This document shows positions 50,245-58,141 of a DNA stretch of 64,000 bases, one piece after another. Position 1 is the first letter of the stretch. Each line of letters begins with the position of its first letter. The translations under genes and the position numbers were made by a program. The notes beneath the pieces are model-generated. The model ran no database searches and was not told where the DNA came from. It was given only the letters and a program-made list of their open reading frames with translations. The stretch spans positions 1-64,000 of the forward strand of contig NZ_JAAGLV010000005.1 in the NCBI RefSeq assembly GCF_010548305.1, written 5' to 3'. The stretch is from Streptomyces sp. SID13031 (GTDB lineage Bacteria > Actinomycetota > Actinomycetes > Propionibacteriales > Kribbellaceae).

Positions 50245-52359
50245 ATGGGTGAAATCGAGCTGTCGGATGAGCGGGCGGCGACTGCTGCGGGAGTGATCCG
50301 CGCGATCGCTGGGGATGGCGCGAGTCTTCGGGCTGACCAAGAGACCGCGGTCGCGGCGTTGTGCGAGCCGAATGCTCGGGTGCTGGTCGTCCAGGCGACC
50401 GGCTGGGGCAAGTCAGCGGTGTACTGGGCGGCGACGGCGATCCGCCGGGCCGAGGGGGCCGGGCCGACGCTGGTTGTCTCGCCGTTGCTGTCGTTGATGC
50501 GCGACCAGGTGGGTGCGGCAGGGCGGGCTGGGCTGCGGGCGGCGACCCTGAACTCCTCGAACGTGGACGACTGGTCCGGCATCGAGAGCGACCTGCGCTC
50601 GGGTGCGATCGACGTACTGCTGGTATCACCGGAGCGCTTGGCCAACCCTGGCTTCGGTCGGCGCGTGCTCGACGGACTGGCCGGCCAGATCGGTCTGTTG
50701 GTGATCGACGAGGCTCATGCCGTCTCGGACTGGGGGCACGACTTCCGGCCGGACTACCGGCGCGTGTCCGACGTGCTGCAGAAGCTCAACCCGCAAACCC
50801 CGGTGCTCGCGACGACCGCGACGGCCAACGCGCGGGTGACCGATGACGTCGCGCATCAACTGGGCGAGTCAACACTGGTACTACGAGGTCCGCTGGCGCG
50901 CTCAAGCCTGCAACTGGCCGTGGTCGATGCGCTGTCGCCGTTGGACCGGTTCGCCTGGGTCGTCGACCAACTGCCGAAGCTGCCCGGATCGGGCATCGTC
51001 TACACGTTGACGGTGTCCGATGCTCAGCGGCTGGCCGCCGCGATCCAGGAGGTGCATGGCGCGGCGGTTCCCGTCGCGGCGTACACGGGTGGGCTGGAGG
51101 CGGGGGAGCGGGAGCGGCTTGAGGACGCCTTGCGTGGCAACGAGTTGAAGGCGCTGGTCGCGACCTCGGCGCTCGGCATGGGGTACGACAAGCCCGATCT
51201 CGGGTTCGTCGTGCACGTGGGTTCGCCGCCGTCGCCGGTCTCGTACTACCAGCAGGTCGGGCGGGCCGGCCGTGGCATCGACCATGCGGTGGTGGCGTTG
51301 CTGCCGTCCGATGCCGACGCGGGCGTGTGGGACTACTTCGCCACCGCGACGATTCCGCAGCCGGACCAGGTGAACAGGTTGCTGCGTGGGCTCGAGGCTT
51401 ATGGGCCGGACCAGCCGGCGACCGTGCCGTCACTGGAAGCGGAGACCGGCCTGCGCCGGGGCCGCGTCGAGCTGATGCTGAAGCAGTTGGCTGTCGACGG
51501 CGCCGTCGAGCGAGTCGAGCGCGGCTGGGTGCGGACCGCCGCGGAGTGGACCTTCGACGCGGCCCACTACGACGGCATCGTTTCGGTACGGCGTCGCGAG
51601 GCCGACATCATGCGCGCCTACACTCGCGGCGAACGTTGCCTCATGCAACTACTGCAGGAGTCGCTGGACGACCCGTCGGCCGAGCGCTGCGGCCGTTGCT
51701 CGGTCTGTCTCGGCCTGCTGCCGGATCCGCTGACCGCAAAACCCGACCCGGAGACCGTGCAGGCGATCACCCGGCTGCTCCGCGGGGAGACGCACGTCCT
51801 GGAGCCGCGGAAGATGTGGCCGGGTGGCGCCTTCGGTGCGAAGGGAAAGATCCCGCCGGCGCTGATGGCCGAGCCAGGTCGCAGCATTGTTTACGCAGAC
51901 GCGCCTGAATGGCGCGAGGTGATCCGTTCGGTCTTCAGCTCCACTCCGGAGCCTGCTGCCCTGGATGCGCTGAAGGTGGGTTGTGTGGCTGCCCTGTCGC
52001 GATGGCGCGATGCGTGGTCGCGGCGTCCCGAGGTCGTGGTGACGCTTCCGGCGGCTGGGCATCGCCAGTTGGTGAGCGAGGTCGCCAATCACCTGGCCGA
52101 GATCGGCCGGCTGGAACGGGCCGAGCTGACCGTCGACGGCTCCGCGTTCACCGACGACCTCTCCTCAGCCGAGGAAGCGAAGGTCTGGCGAGACGGAGTT
52201 TCCGTCGACCCGGCGACTGTCCAAGCCATCACCGAACGCTCGGTCCTGCTGGTCGTCGATGCCTCGTCGTCACAGTGGCCGATCACGGTCGCTGCCGCCA
52301 AGCTTCGGGAGTCGGGCGCAGCAGCGGTACTACCGCTGCTGATCCATCGAAGGCCGTAG
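50245..52359 (+). CDS. RecQ-like DEAH helicase with phosphoribosyltransferase-like C-terminus
   Basis: A 704-residue protein. The N-terminal two-thirds are a RecQ-type superfamily 2 helicase: Walker A VQATGWGKSAVYW, SPLLSLMRDQV, motif II VIDEAHAVSDWGHDFRPDY, TATAN, and motif VI YYQQVGRAGRG. A zinc-type CGRCSVCLGL follows near residue 480. The last 150 or so residues (RRPEVVVTLPAAGHRQLV, then SVLLVVDASSSQWPITVAA) resemble a phosphoribosyltransferase-fold domain and not an HRDC domain. ATG 50245 is chosen although the frame is open far upstream. Predicted role: DNA repair helicase; the tail's role is unknown. Confidence 0.87.
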   Translation: MGEIELSDERAATAAGVIRAIAGDGASLRADQETAVAALCEPNARVLVVQATGWGKSAVYWAATAIRRAEGAGPTLVVSPLLSLMRDQVGAAGRAGLRAATLNSSNVDDWSGIESDLRSGAIDVLLVSPERLANPGFGRRVLDGLAGQIGLLVIDEAHAVSDWGHDFRPDYRRVSDVLQKLNPQTPVLATTATANARVTDDVAHQLGESTLVLRGPLARSSLQLAVVDALSPLDRFAWVVDQLPKLPGSGIVYTLTVSDAQRLAAAIQEVHGAAVPVAAYTGGLEAGERERLEDALRGNELKALVATSALGMGYDKPDLGFVVHVGSPPSPVSYYQQVGRAGRGIDHAVVALLPSDADAGVWDYFATATIPQPDQVNRLLRGLEAYGPDQPATVPSLEAETGLRRGRVELMLKQLAVDGAVERVERGWVRTAAEWTFDAAHYDGIVSVRRREADIMRAYTRGERCLMQLLQESLDDPSAERCGRCSVCLGLLPDPLTAKPDPETVQAITRLLRGETHVLEPRKMWPGGAFGAKGKIPPALMAEPGRSIVYADAPEWREVIRSVFSSTPEPAALDALKVGCVAALSRWRDAWSRRPEVVVTLPAAGHRQLVSEVANHLAEIGRLERAELTVDGSAFTDDLSSAEEAKVWRDGVSVDPATVQAITERSVLLVVDASSSQWPITVAAAKLRESGAAAVLPLLIHRRP

Positions 52360-52388
52360 CTGCCAAGCGGTGCAGCCGTCGGGGAGCG

Positions 52389-53219
52389 TCAGTGGGTGAG
52401 GGTGTTGATGAGGCGGGCGGTCAATCGGGCCAGGCCTTCGGCGCTGGGGGTGCCGGGGTCGGCGTGGAAGATGCACAGTGTGAGGCCTTCGGGGCCGTTG
52501 ATCTGGAGCTTCTCGGCGTGCAGGTCGAGGTGTCCGACGTCGGGGTGATCGAAGCGATTGACACCGCTGATCCTGGCGACGATGTCGTGCCGGTTCCACA
52601 GTTCGCGGAACCGGTCGCTGCCGGCTGACAGTTCGTCCACCAGTGCCACCAGATCGGGGTCGTCGAGGTTGGAGCCGACCTGCGCCCGCAGTGCTGCGAC
52701 GCCGTTCGTGGTGATCAGGTCCCACTCGGGCCGGAAGGTCTTCTGAGACGGATCCAGGAAGACCTCCCGCAGCAGGTTGGTGCCGGCGAAGTAGTGGGGG
52801 GACAGCTCGACGGCGATCGGGTTCGACGCGAGGATGTTCAGCAGTTTGTCCTGGACGTACGCCGGGGTCGTGGTCCAGTTGTTGATCAGCCGCAGCAGGC
52901 TCGGGGGCACGTCGTCGACGCTGCCGGCCAACTCGCGTCTGCCGACCGGGTGGGCGAGTTCGTGCAGATGAGCGGTCGCGTCGGGACTCAACTGGAGGAC
53001 CTTGGCCAGGGCGTCGAGAACCTGATCCGACGGGTGCAGGTCGCGACCTTGCTCGAGTCGCATGTAGTAGTCGCTGCTGATGCCGGCGAGTAGCGCCAGC
53101 TCTTCCCGGCGCAGGCCGTGCACCCGGCGCCTTCCGCCGGGTGGCAGGCCTACGTCCTCCGGCTGGACGAGTTCACGCCTTGCCCGCAGGTACTCACCTA
53201 GACGATTGCTGTTCGGCAC
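52389..53219 (-). CDS. XRE-family regulator with MmyB-like domain
   Basis: A 276-residue regulator of the MmyB-like type: residues about 10 to 65 hold the HTH (GLRREELALLAGISSDYYMRLE), followed by the ligand domain with NWTTTPAYVQDKLLNILASN and LHAEKLQINGPEGLTLCIFH. GTG 53219. It lies 10 bp from the ArsR-fusion gene on the same strand, so the two may be co-transcribed. No divergent target gene is adjacent. Confidence 0.9.
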   Translation of the reverse strand: MPNSNRLGEYLRARRELVQPEDVGLPPGGRRRVHGLRREELALLAGISSDYYMRLEQGRDLHPSDQVLDALAKVLQLSPDATAHLHELAHPVGRRELAGSVDDVPPSLLRLINNWTTTPAYVQDKLLNILASNPIAVELSPHYFAGTNLLREVFLDPSQKTFRPEWDLITTNGVAALRAQVGSNLDDPDLVALVDELSAGSDRFRELWNRHDIVARISGVNRFDHPDVGHLDLHAEKLQINGPEGLTLCIFHADPGTPSAEGLARLTARLINTLTH

Positions 53220-53229
53220 GCCTTCAACG

Positions 53230-54045
53230 CTAGCCGACCTTCTCGGCTTCAGACGCCACTGCTTCGGAGAACTCGGTCGACTCGACGAAGGTCTTGAGGT
53301 CGGAGATCAGGCGGGTCCAGCCTTCGCCGATCATCGCGCGGATCTCGCTGCCGGGCTCGAAGCCGGTGTGGATCACGGTCAGCTTCACCTGGTCGCCGTC
53401 CGGTTCCAGCTCGAAGCTCGCCCGGGAGAGCGGCTCGGCGCTGGTCCTGGCCGCCAGTTCGTCGCTCATCTCGGTCGCCTTGGCGAAGTCCGGCGTGATG
53501 TGGTGCCAGGTGATCGCGAACCGCCGGTACGGGTCGTACTCCAGCACCTCCTGGCCGGGCCCGGACATCGTCACGTCGCCCATCACCCAGTCGATCGGCG
53601 AGCCGACCTTCCAGTCGGTCTGGTGCTGGACACCCCAGTACTGCTGGGTGAAGGCCGGATTGGTGAGCGCCTGCCAGAGCCGCTCCGGCGTGGTCTTGAT
53701 GTAGGTCGTGTAGACGAAGTCGTTGTCGCTCACTGGTGTTGTCTCCAATGCTGTTTTGAGATCGGCGAACAGGTGCGCCCGCCGGCGGTCGTACCGGTTG
53801 ATCCAGCGGTCGGCGATGGCGTTGATCGGCTCGGCGTTCAGGTGGTGCAACTTCTCCCGGCCGCGCCGGACCGTGGTGACGAGGTTCGCGCTCTCCAGCA
53901 CCGCGAGGTGCTTGCTGACCGACTGCCGCGCCATCTCGAGCCCGGCGCACAGTTCGCTCAGCGTCTGGCCGTTGCGCTGGTTCAGGCTGTCCAGGAGCTT
54001 CCGCCGGCTCGGATCGGCCAGCGCCCGGAACACCTCGTCAGCCAT
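53230..54045 (-). CDS. ArsR-family regulator fused to an AHSA1/SRPBCC domain
   Basis: A 271-residue fusion. Residues 1 to about 95 are a winged-helix ArsR domain (VFRALADPSRRKLLDSL and ARQSVSKHLAVLESANLV) without metal-binding Cys pairs. Residues about 105 to 265 are an AHSA1-type START-like domain (VYTTYIKTTPERLWQALTNP, closing EGWTRLISDLKTFVES), a hydrophobic-ligand fold. This suggests a one-component sensor of a lipophilic ligand. ATG 54045 follows GGAG. A perfect palindrome lies immediately upstream. Confidence 0.9.
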   Translation of the reverse strand: MADEVFRALADPSRRKLLDSLNQRNGQTLSELCAGLEMARQSVSKHLAVLESANLVTTVRRGREKLHHLNAEPINAIADRWINRYDRRRAHLFADLKTALETTPVSDNDFVYTTYIKTTPERLWQALTNPAFTQQYWGVQHQTDWKVGSPIDWVMGDVTMSGPGQEVLEYDPYRRFAITWHHITPDFAKATEMSDELAARTSAEPLSRASFELEPDGDQVKLTVIHTGFEPGSEIRAMIGEGWTRLISDLKTFVESTEFSEAVASEAEKVG

Positions 54046-54070
54046 CACCACTCCATTCATGCAACCAACC

Positions 54071-54095
54071 GGCTGCCTAACCACAATAGGCAGCC
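54071..54095. promoter_or_regulatory. Perfect 9-bp inverted-repeat operator of the ArsR-fusion gene
   Basis: GGCTGCCTA (54071-54079) and TAGGCAGCC (54087-54095) with a 7-bp spacer lie 26 bp upstream of the start at 54045, a standard place for ArsR autoregulation. Confidence 0.65.
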
Positions 54096-54168
54096 AACTA
54101 GCTGCATGTCAAAGGGTTGCTCGAAGCCGTCGCACAAATCGTCTTGACGTCGTACTGACGATGGAGAG

Positions 54169-54966
54169 GTGAACTTCACCAGCCTCGGCTACCGAACCGA
54201 TCTGATGTTGCTGCAGCTGAGCGGCTCCGTGCTGACGGACGAAGGCGACTACGTCGTCGTCCGGACGCCGGCCAACCCGGCCTTCTGGTGGGGCAACTAC
54301 TTGCTCTTCCGTACTCCGTTCGGGCCTGGTGACGCGGTCGCGCGGCAGGAGACGTTTCGGCGTGAGTTCCCGGAGGCGGAGCACCTCGCCCTGGGCCTCG
54401 ACACGACGGACGGAGTCGTCGGCAGCGAGGAGGAGGTCAAGGCGCTGGGCCTTGAGATCGACCGCAGCACTGTGATGACGGCGACCGAGGTTCAGGAGCC
54501 GGCCCGGCCGAACGACACTTCGCAGTACCGGTTCCTGACCAGCGACGACGACTGGGAGCAGCTGCTCGAGCTTTCCCTGACGTGCGCCACGATGAAGGTC
54601 GACGAGGAGTACCGGGTGTTCAGCCGGCGCCGGGCCGAGGCGGAGCGAAGGCTCTGCGAGGCTGGGCAGGCGAAGTGGTTCGGCGCTTTCGACGGTGATC
54701 GGTTGCAGGCATCGCTCGGGCTGGCGTCGGACGGGTCAGGGGTCGCCCGCTTCCAGCACGTACAGACGAATCCCGAAGACCGGGGCCGGGGGATCGCGAG
54801 CACGCTCGTCCATCGGGCGTCGCGCTACGGGTTCGACGAGTTGGGCGCGCACACGCTGGTGATGGTCGCTGATCCCGGCTACCTCGCGATCCGGATCTAC
54901 CGGTCCCTGGGGTTCGCCGACAACGAGGTCCAGCTGGGGATGGGGAGGCCGCCGGCGGTGACGTGA
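54169..54966 (+). CDS. GNAT-family N-acetyltransferase
   Basis: A 265-residue acetyltransferase. The acetyl-CoA-binding motif A is at about residues 200 to 220 (VQTNPEDRGRGIASTLVHRA), with the closing MVADPGYLAIRIYRSLGF. The N-terminal 110 residues are a separate, poorly conserved acceptor-side region (FWWGNYLLFRTPFGPGD). The substrate is unknown. GTG 54169 has GGAGAGG just upstream. It begins a three-gene plus-strand set with the SDR and MerR genes. Confidence 0.88.
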   Translation: MNFTSLGYRTDLMLLQLSGSVLTDEGDYVVVRTPANPAFWWGNYLLFRTPFGPGDAVARQETFRREFPEAEHLALGLDTTDGVVGSEEEVKALGLEIDRSTVMTATEVQEPARPNDTSQYRFLTSDDDWEQLLELSLTCATMKVDEEYRVFSRRRAEAERRLCEAGQAKWFGAFDGDRLQASLGLASDGSGVARFQHVQTNPEDRGRGIASTLVHRASRYGFDELGAHTLVMVADPGYLAIRIYRSLGFADNEVQLGMGRPPAVT

Positions 54967-54987
54967 CGGGCGTGAAAGGCTGGCGTC

Positions 54988-55740
54988 ATGGTTGAGAACG
55001 GAGCGCGGCGGGGAACCGCCCTGGTCACTGGTGGAAGTCGCGGCATCGGCGCGGCGGCGGCGATCGCGCTGGCGGTCGATGGCTGGGATGTCGGAGTCAG
55101 TTACCGCACTCGGTCGGAAGCGGCCGAGCAGGTTGTCGCGGCTTGCGAGAAGGTCGGGCGGCGGGCGTACGCCGTACAGGCTGATGTGGCTGAGCCTGAG
55201 GAGATCGAGCGACTGTTCGACGCGGTGACCGGCGAGCTCGGGGCGATCGGTGCCGTGGTCAACAATGCGGGTGTCGTCTCGCCGAGTGGCCGGGTGGCCG
55301 ACTACGACCTGGCGCGGTTGGAGCGGGTTTTCCGGATCAACACGATCGGGGCGTTCCTGGTCGCGAGTGCCGCGGTACGCCGGATGTCGACGGCGAATGG
55401 CGGGGCTGGGGGAGTCATCGTCAACGTGTCGTCGCGGGGCGCCGTGCTGGGCTCGGCGGGTGAGTATGTCGACTACGCGAGCAGCAAGGCCGCGGTGGAC
55501 ACGATGACGATCGGGTTGGCGAACGAGGTCGCGAAGGAAGGTATTCGCGTGCTCGGGGTCAGGCCGGGACTGATCGAGACCGAGATCCACGAGGAGGGGC
55601 GGCTCGAGCGGATCGGCACGACCCCGCCGCTCGGTCGCCCGGGCAAGGCGGAAGAGGTGGCTGAGCTGATCGCCTTCCTTGCCTCGGATCGCTCGTCCTA
55701 CATGACCGGCTCGATGGTCGACGTGGCCGGCGGGCGCTAG
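54988..55740 (+). CDS. SDR-family oxidoreductase (FabG-like)
   Basis: A 250-residue classical short-chain dehydrogenase: TGGSRGIGAAAAIALA cofactor loop, VVNNAGVV, catalytic Ser in VNVSSRGAVLG and Tyr-Lys in YVDYASSKAAVD, closing FLASDRSSYMTGSMVDVAGG. An NAD(P)-dependent ketoreductase of unknown substrate. ATG 54988 lies 22 bp after the acetyltransferase gene, and its stop lies 6 bp before the MerR-type gene. Confidence 0.92.
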   Translation: MVENGARRGTALVTGGSRGIGAAAAIALAVDGWDVGVSYRTRSEAAEQVVAACEKVGRRAYAVQADVAEPEEIERLFDAVTGELGAIGAVVNNAGVVSPSGRVADYDLARLERVFRINTIGAFLVASAAVRRMSTANGGAGGVIVNVSSRGAVLGSAGEYVDYASSKAAVDTMTIGLANEVAKEGIRVLGVRPGLIETEIHEEGRLERIGTTPPLGRPGKAEEVAELIAFLASDRSSYMTGSMVDVAGGR

Positions 55741-55746
55741 AAGCGG

Positions 55747-56457
55747 ATGGGACTGCGACCGGTCGATCTGGCGCGACGCGCCGGCATCTCGACGCAACTG
55801 GTCCGCAACTACGAATCGGTCGGCATTCTGCCCGAGGTGCCGCGGAGCGAGTCGGGCTATCGCCAGTACGACGAAGTGCATCTGCAGGCGATGCTCACGT
55901 ATCGCGCGCTGGCCCCCGGGTTCGGAAATGGGACAGCGACCGCGATCATGCAAGCGGTGCACGACGGTCACCAGGCGTTGGCGTTTCGGCTGCTCGATGC
56001 CAGTCATGCCGCGTTGCACGAGCAGCGGCTCGCGACTGACGTGGCGAGCGAGGCGCTGGGGGAGGCGGCCGAGGAGTTCCTCGACGGGGTGCCGGTGATC
56101 AGTGGGCCGCCCTTGCTGGTGGGGGAGTTGGCGGCTCAGCTCGGCGTACGGACGTCGACCCTGCGGGTGTGGGAGTCGGCGGAGTTGCTCATGCCGGTGC
56201 GGGAGGCGGGGACGAAGTACCGGCGGTATGGGCCGCTGCAGGTGCGGGATGCGCGGATCATTGCGATGCTGCGGCGTGGGCGGTACGGGTTCGACCAGAT
56301 CCGCCCGGTGCTGGAGGGGCTCCGCCAGACTGGAAGCACCGAGGCGCTACGCGCTGCCGTGGCCGAGCGACGAGCAGCCCACGATCGTCGGACCAGGGCG
56401 ATGATTCACGGCGCTGCCATGCTCCACGACTACCTGGGCAGCGCGGGGCAGGTTTAG
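55747..56457 (+). CDS. TioE-like regulator with two MerR domains
   Basis: A 236-residue regulator with two MerR-type HTH units. The first is at about residues 3 to 45 (VDLARRAGISTQLVRNYESVGIL), the second at about 124 to 170 (LLVGELAAQLGVRTSTLRVWESAELL followed by RRYGPLQVRDARII). Between them lies a helical linker. Such tandem-MerR proteins are called TioE family and may act as monomers on an asymmetric site. The gene ends 4 bp into the convergent cyclase gene. Confidence 0.85.
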   Translation: MGLRPVDLARRAGISTQLVRNYESVGILPEVPRSESGYRQYDEVHLQAMLTYRALAPGFGNGTATAIMQAVHDGHQALAFRLLDASHAALHEQRLATDVASEALGEAAEEFLDGVPVISGPPLLVGELAAQLGVRTSTLRVWESAELLMPVREAGTKYRRYGPLQVRDARIIAMLRRGRYGFDQIRPVLEGLRQTGSTEALRAAVAERRAAHDRRTRAMIHGAAMLHDYLGSAGQV

Positions 56458-58007
56458 GTCGGAATAGCTAGCTGGGTGGGGCGGTTGCGGCCTCGGACGG
56501 TGACCTTGTCGCCGGCCTTCCAGTGGGCGGCTTCGACGGGGGCGGCCTCGTGGACGGCTGTCATCGAGGCGAGCAGGCGGCCGGGAACGGCTTTGGCGAG
56601 CTCGGTCAGCCGGGCGGCCTCGTTCACCGGGTCGCCGATGACGGTGTACTCGTGGCGGCGCACGTCGCCGACCGTGCCCGCGACGACCGTACCGGCGGTG
56701 ATCCCGATCCCAGCTGTTGCCTCAGGCAACTCTTCTGCCAGTCGCCTGGCCAACGCCCGGCCCGCCTGGAGAGCGCTCCCTGCCGGATCTGGCAGCTCGG
56801 CCGGCGCGCCGAAGACGGCCAGCACCGCGTCGCCCGCGAACTTGTTCACAAAACCGCCCTGACGATCCACCTCGTCGACGACGAGCTCGAAGAACCTGTT
56901 GAGCAGCTGCACCACCTCGGTCGGCGGCCGGACGGCGGCGAGCTCGGTCGAGCCGACCAGATCGACGAAGAGCACCGCGACGAACCGCTCCTCACCACCG
57001 AGCGCATCGCTGGCCAATGCCTCCCGTACGACCTCAGGCCCGACGTATCGCCCGAAGAGATCGCGAATCCGCTCCCGCTCGCGCAACCCGGCGGCCATCC
57101 GGTTGAAGCCCGCTTGAAGCGAGCCGAGCTCGGTGCCGTCGAAGACCGGGATCCGGACGTTCAGCTCCCCGTCACCGATCACCGCGAGCGCATTGCGCAC
57201 CGAGCGAACCGGCGCGACCACCGACCGGGCAGAGAGCGCTGTCAGCAGCCAGCCACAGACGAGCACAACGGTGCCGAGGGCAAGGATGATCACCGACAGC
57301 CTGGTCGACGAGACATCCTTCTCGACCAGGGCCAGCGCCGCCGTCAGCATCAGCCCGACTACGGGCACCCCGGATCCGACCGCCCAGAAGAAAATCGTCC
57401 GCGCCTTCAACCCGGCCGCGAGCAGCCGCCGCGGTGGCGCTTGCTCAGCGAGCGCTCTCGCGGCGACCGGCCGGAGCGCGAACTCGGTCAGCAGGTAGGA
57501 CGCGGCGCAGGTGACGATGCCGCCGTCGAACATCGTGACCATGATCCGGAGCACGTTGTCCGGCTGGAAGATCAGCGCGAGCAGGCTGAACAGCACCGTC
57601 CCGAGGAGCCAGAGGAACACTTCGATCGTGGTCAGCCGCAATGGCAGCTGCAGCGTGGTGATCTGCTCTTTTCGGGTCGCCGGCCGGTCCTCCAGCACCC
57701 AGGAGGTCGCGCGAAGGGCGTACCGGGTGCTCCAGATCGCGCCGACCAGCAGCGCCAGCAGGAAGTACGCCGGGAAGACGATCGCCCGGACCAGTTGCAG
57801 CTCGTGGTTGGGCGGTGGGCCGGGCAGGACGAACACGCTGAGCAGGAAGACGACCGACGAGCCGATGATGTTGGTGCCTAGCGAGAAGACGGTCAGCAGC
57901 AACTGGCCGCGGATTCGCAGCTGCCGCGGGCTCTGGCCGGCTGGGCCGAGCAGCCAGGATCCGTACGGCTTGCGCTGCAGAGCTAGCTCCGGCCGGCGCT
58001 GCGACAT
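56454..58007 (-). CDS. Membrane adenylate cyclase, 6TM-HAMP-class III
   Basis: A 517-residue membrane cyclase. About six hydrophobic segments lie between residues 30 and 270, followed by a HAMP linker (RSVVAPVRSVRNALAVIGDGEL) and a class III catalytic domain. All key residues are present: metal Asp in VLFVDLVGS and FAGDAVL, base-recognition Lys and Asp in VNKFAGD and VIGDPVN, and the transition-state Asn and Arg in VNEAARL. This matches the mycobacterial Rv1318c/Rv3645-type architecture. It converts ATP to cAMP in response to a membrane or envelope cue. Confidence 0.92.
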   Translation of the reverse strand: MSQRRPELALQRKPYGSWLLGPAGQSPRQLRIRGQLLLTVFSLGTNIIGSSVVFLLSVFVLPGPPPNHELQLVRAIVFPAYFLLALLVGAIWSTRYALRATSWVLEDRPATRKEQITTLQLPLRLTTIEVFLWLLGTVLFSLLALIFQPDNVLRIMVTMFDGGIVTCAASYLLTEFALRPVAARALAEQAPPRRLLAAGLKARTIFFWAVGSGVPVVGLMLTAALALVEKDVSSTRLSVIILALGTVVLVCGWLLTALSARSVVAPVRSVRNALAVIGDGELNVRIPVFDGTELGSLQAGFNRMAAGLRERERIRDLFGRYVGPEVVREALASDALGGEERFVAVLFVDLVGSTELAAVRPPTEVVQLLNRFFELVVDEVDRQGGFVNKFAGDAVLAVFGAPAELPDPAGSALQAGRALARRLAEELPEATAGIGITAGTVVAGTVGDVRRHEYTVIGDPVNEAARLTELAKAVPGRLLASMTAVHEAAPVEAAHWKAGDKVTVRGRNRPTQLAIPT

Positions 58008-58141
58008 GCTGTCCCCAGTCTGCTGGTGCTGCCCGTCTGAACCGGTTTTGGCACGTTGCTGCCCGTGGCGCTGATCGGCCGCGTCATCGAGCCATTGCGT
58101 GGGTAATGTCCTCCGAACGACATTCTGCCTCGGGAGCCCCT

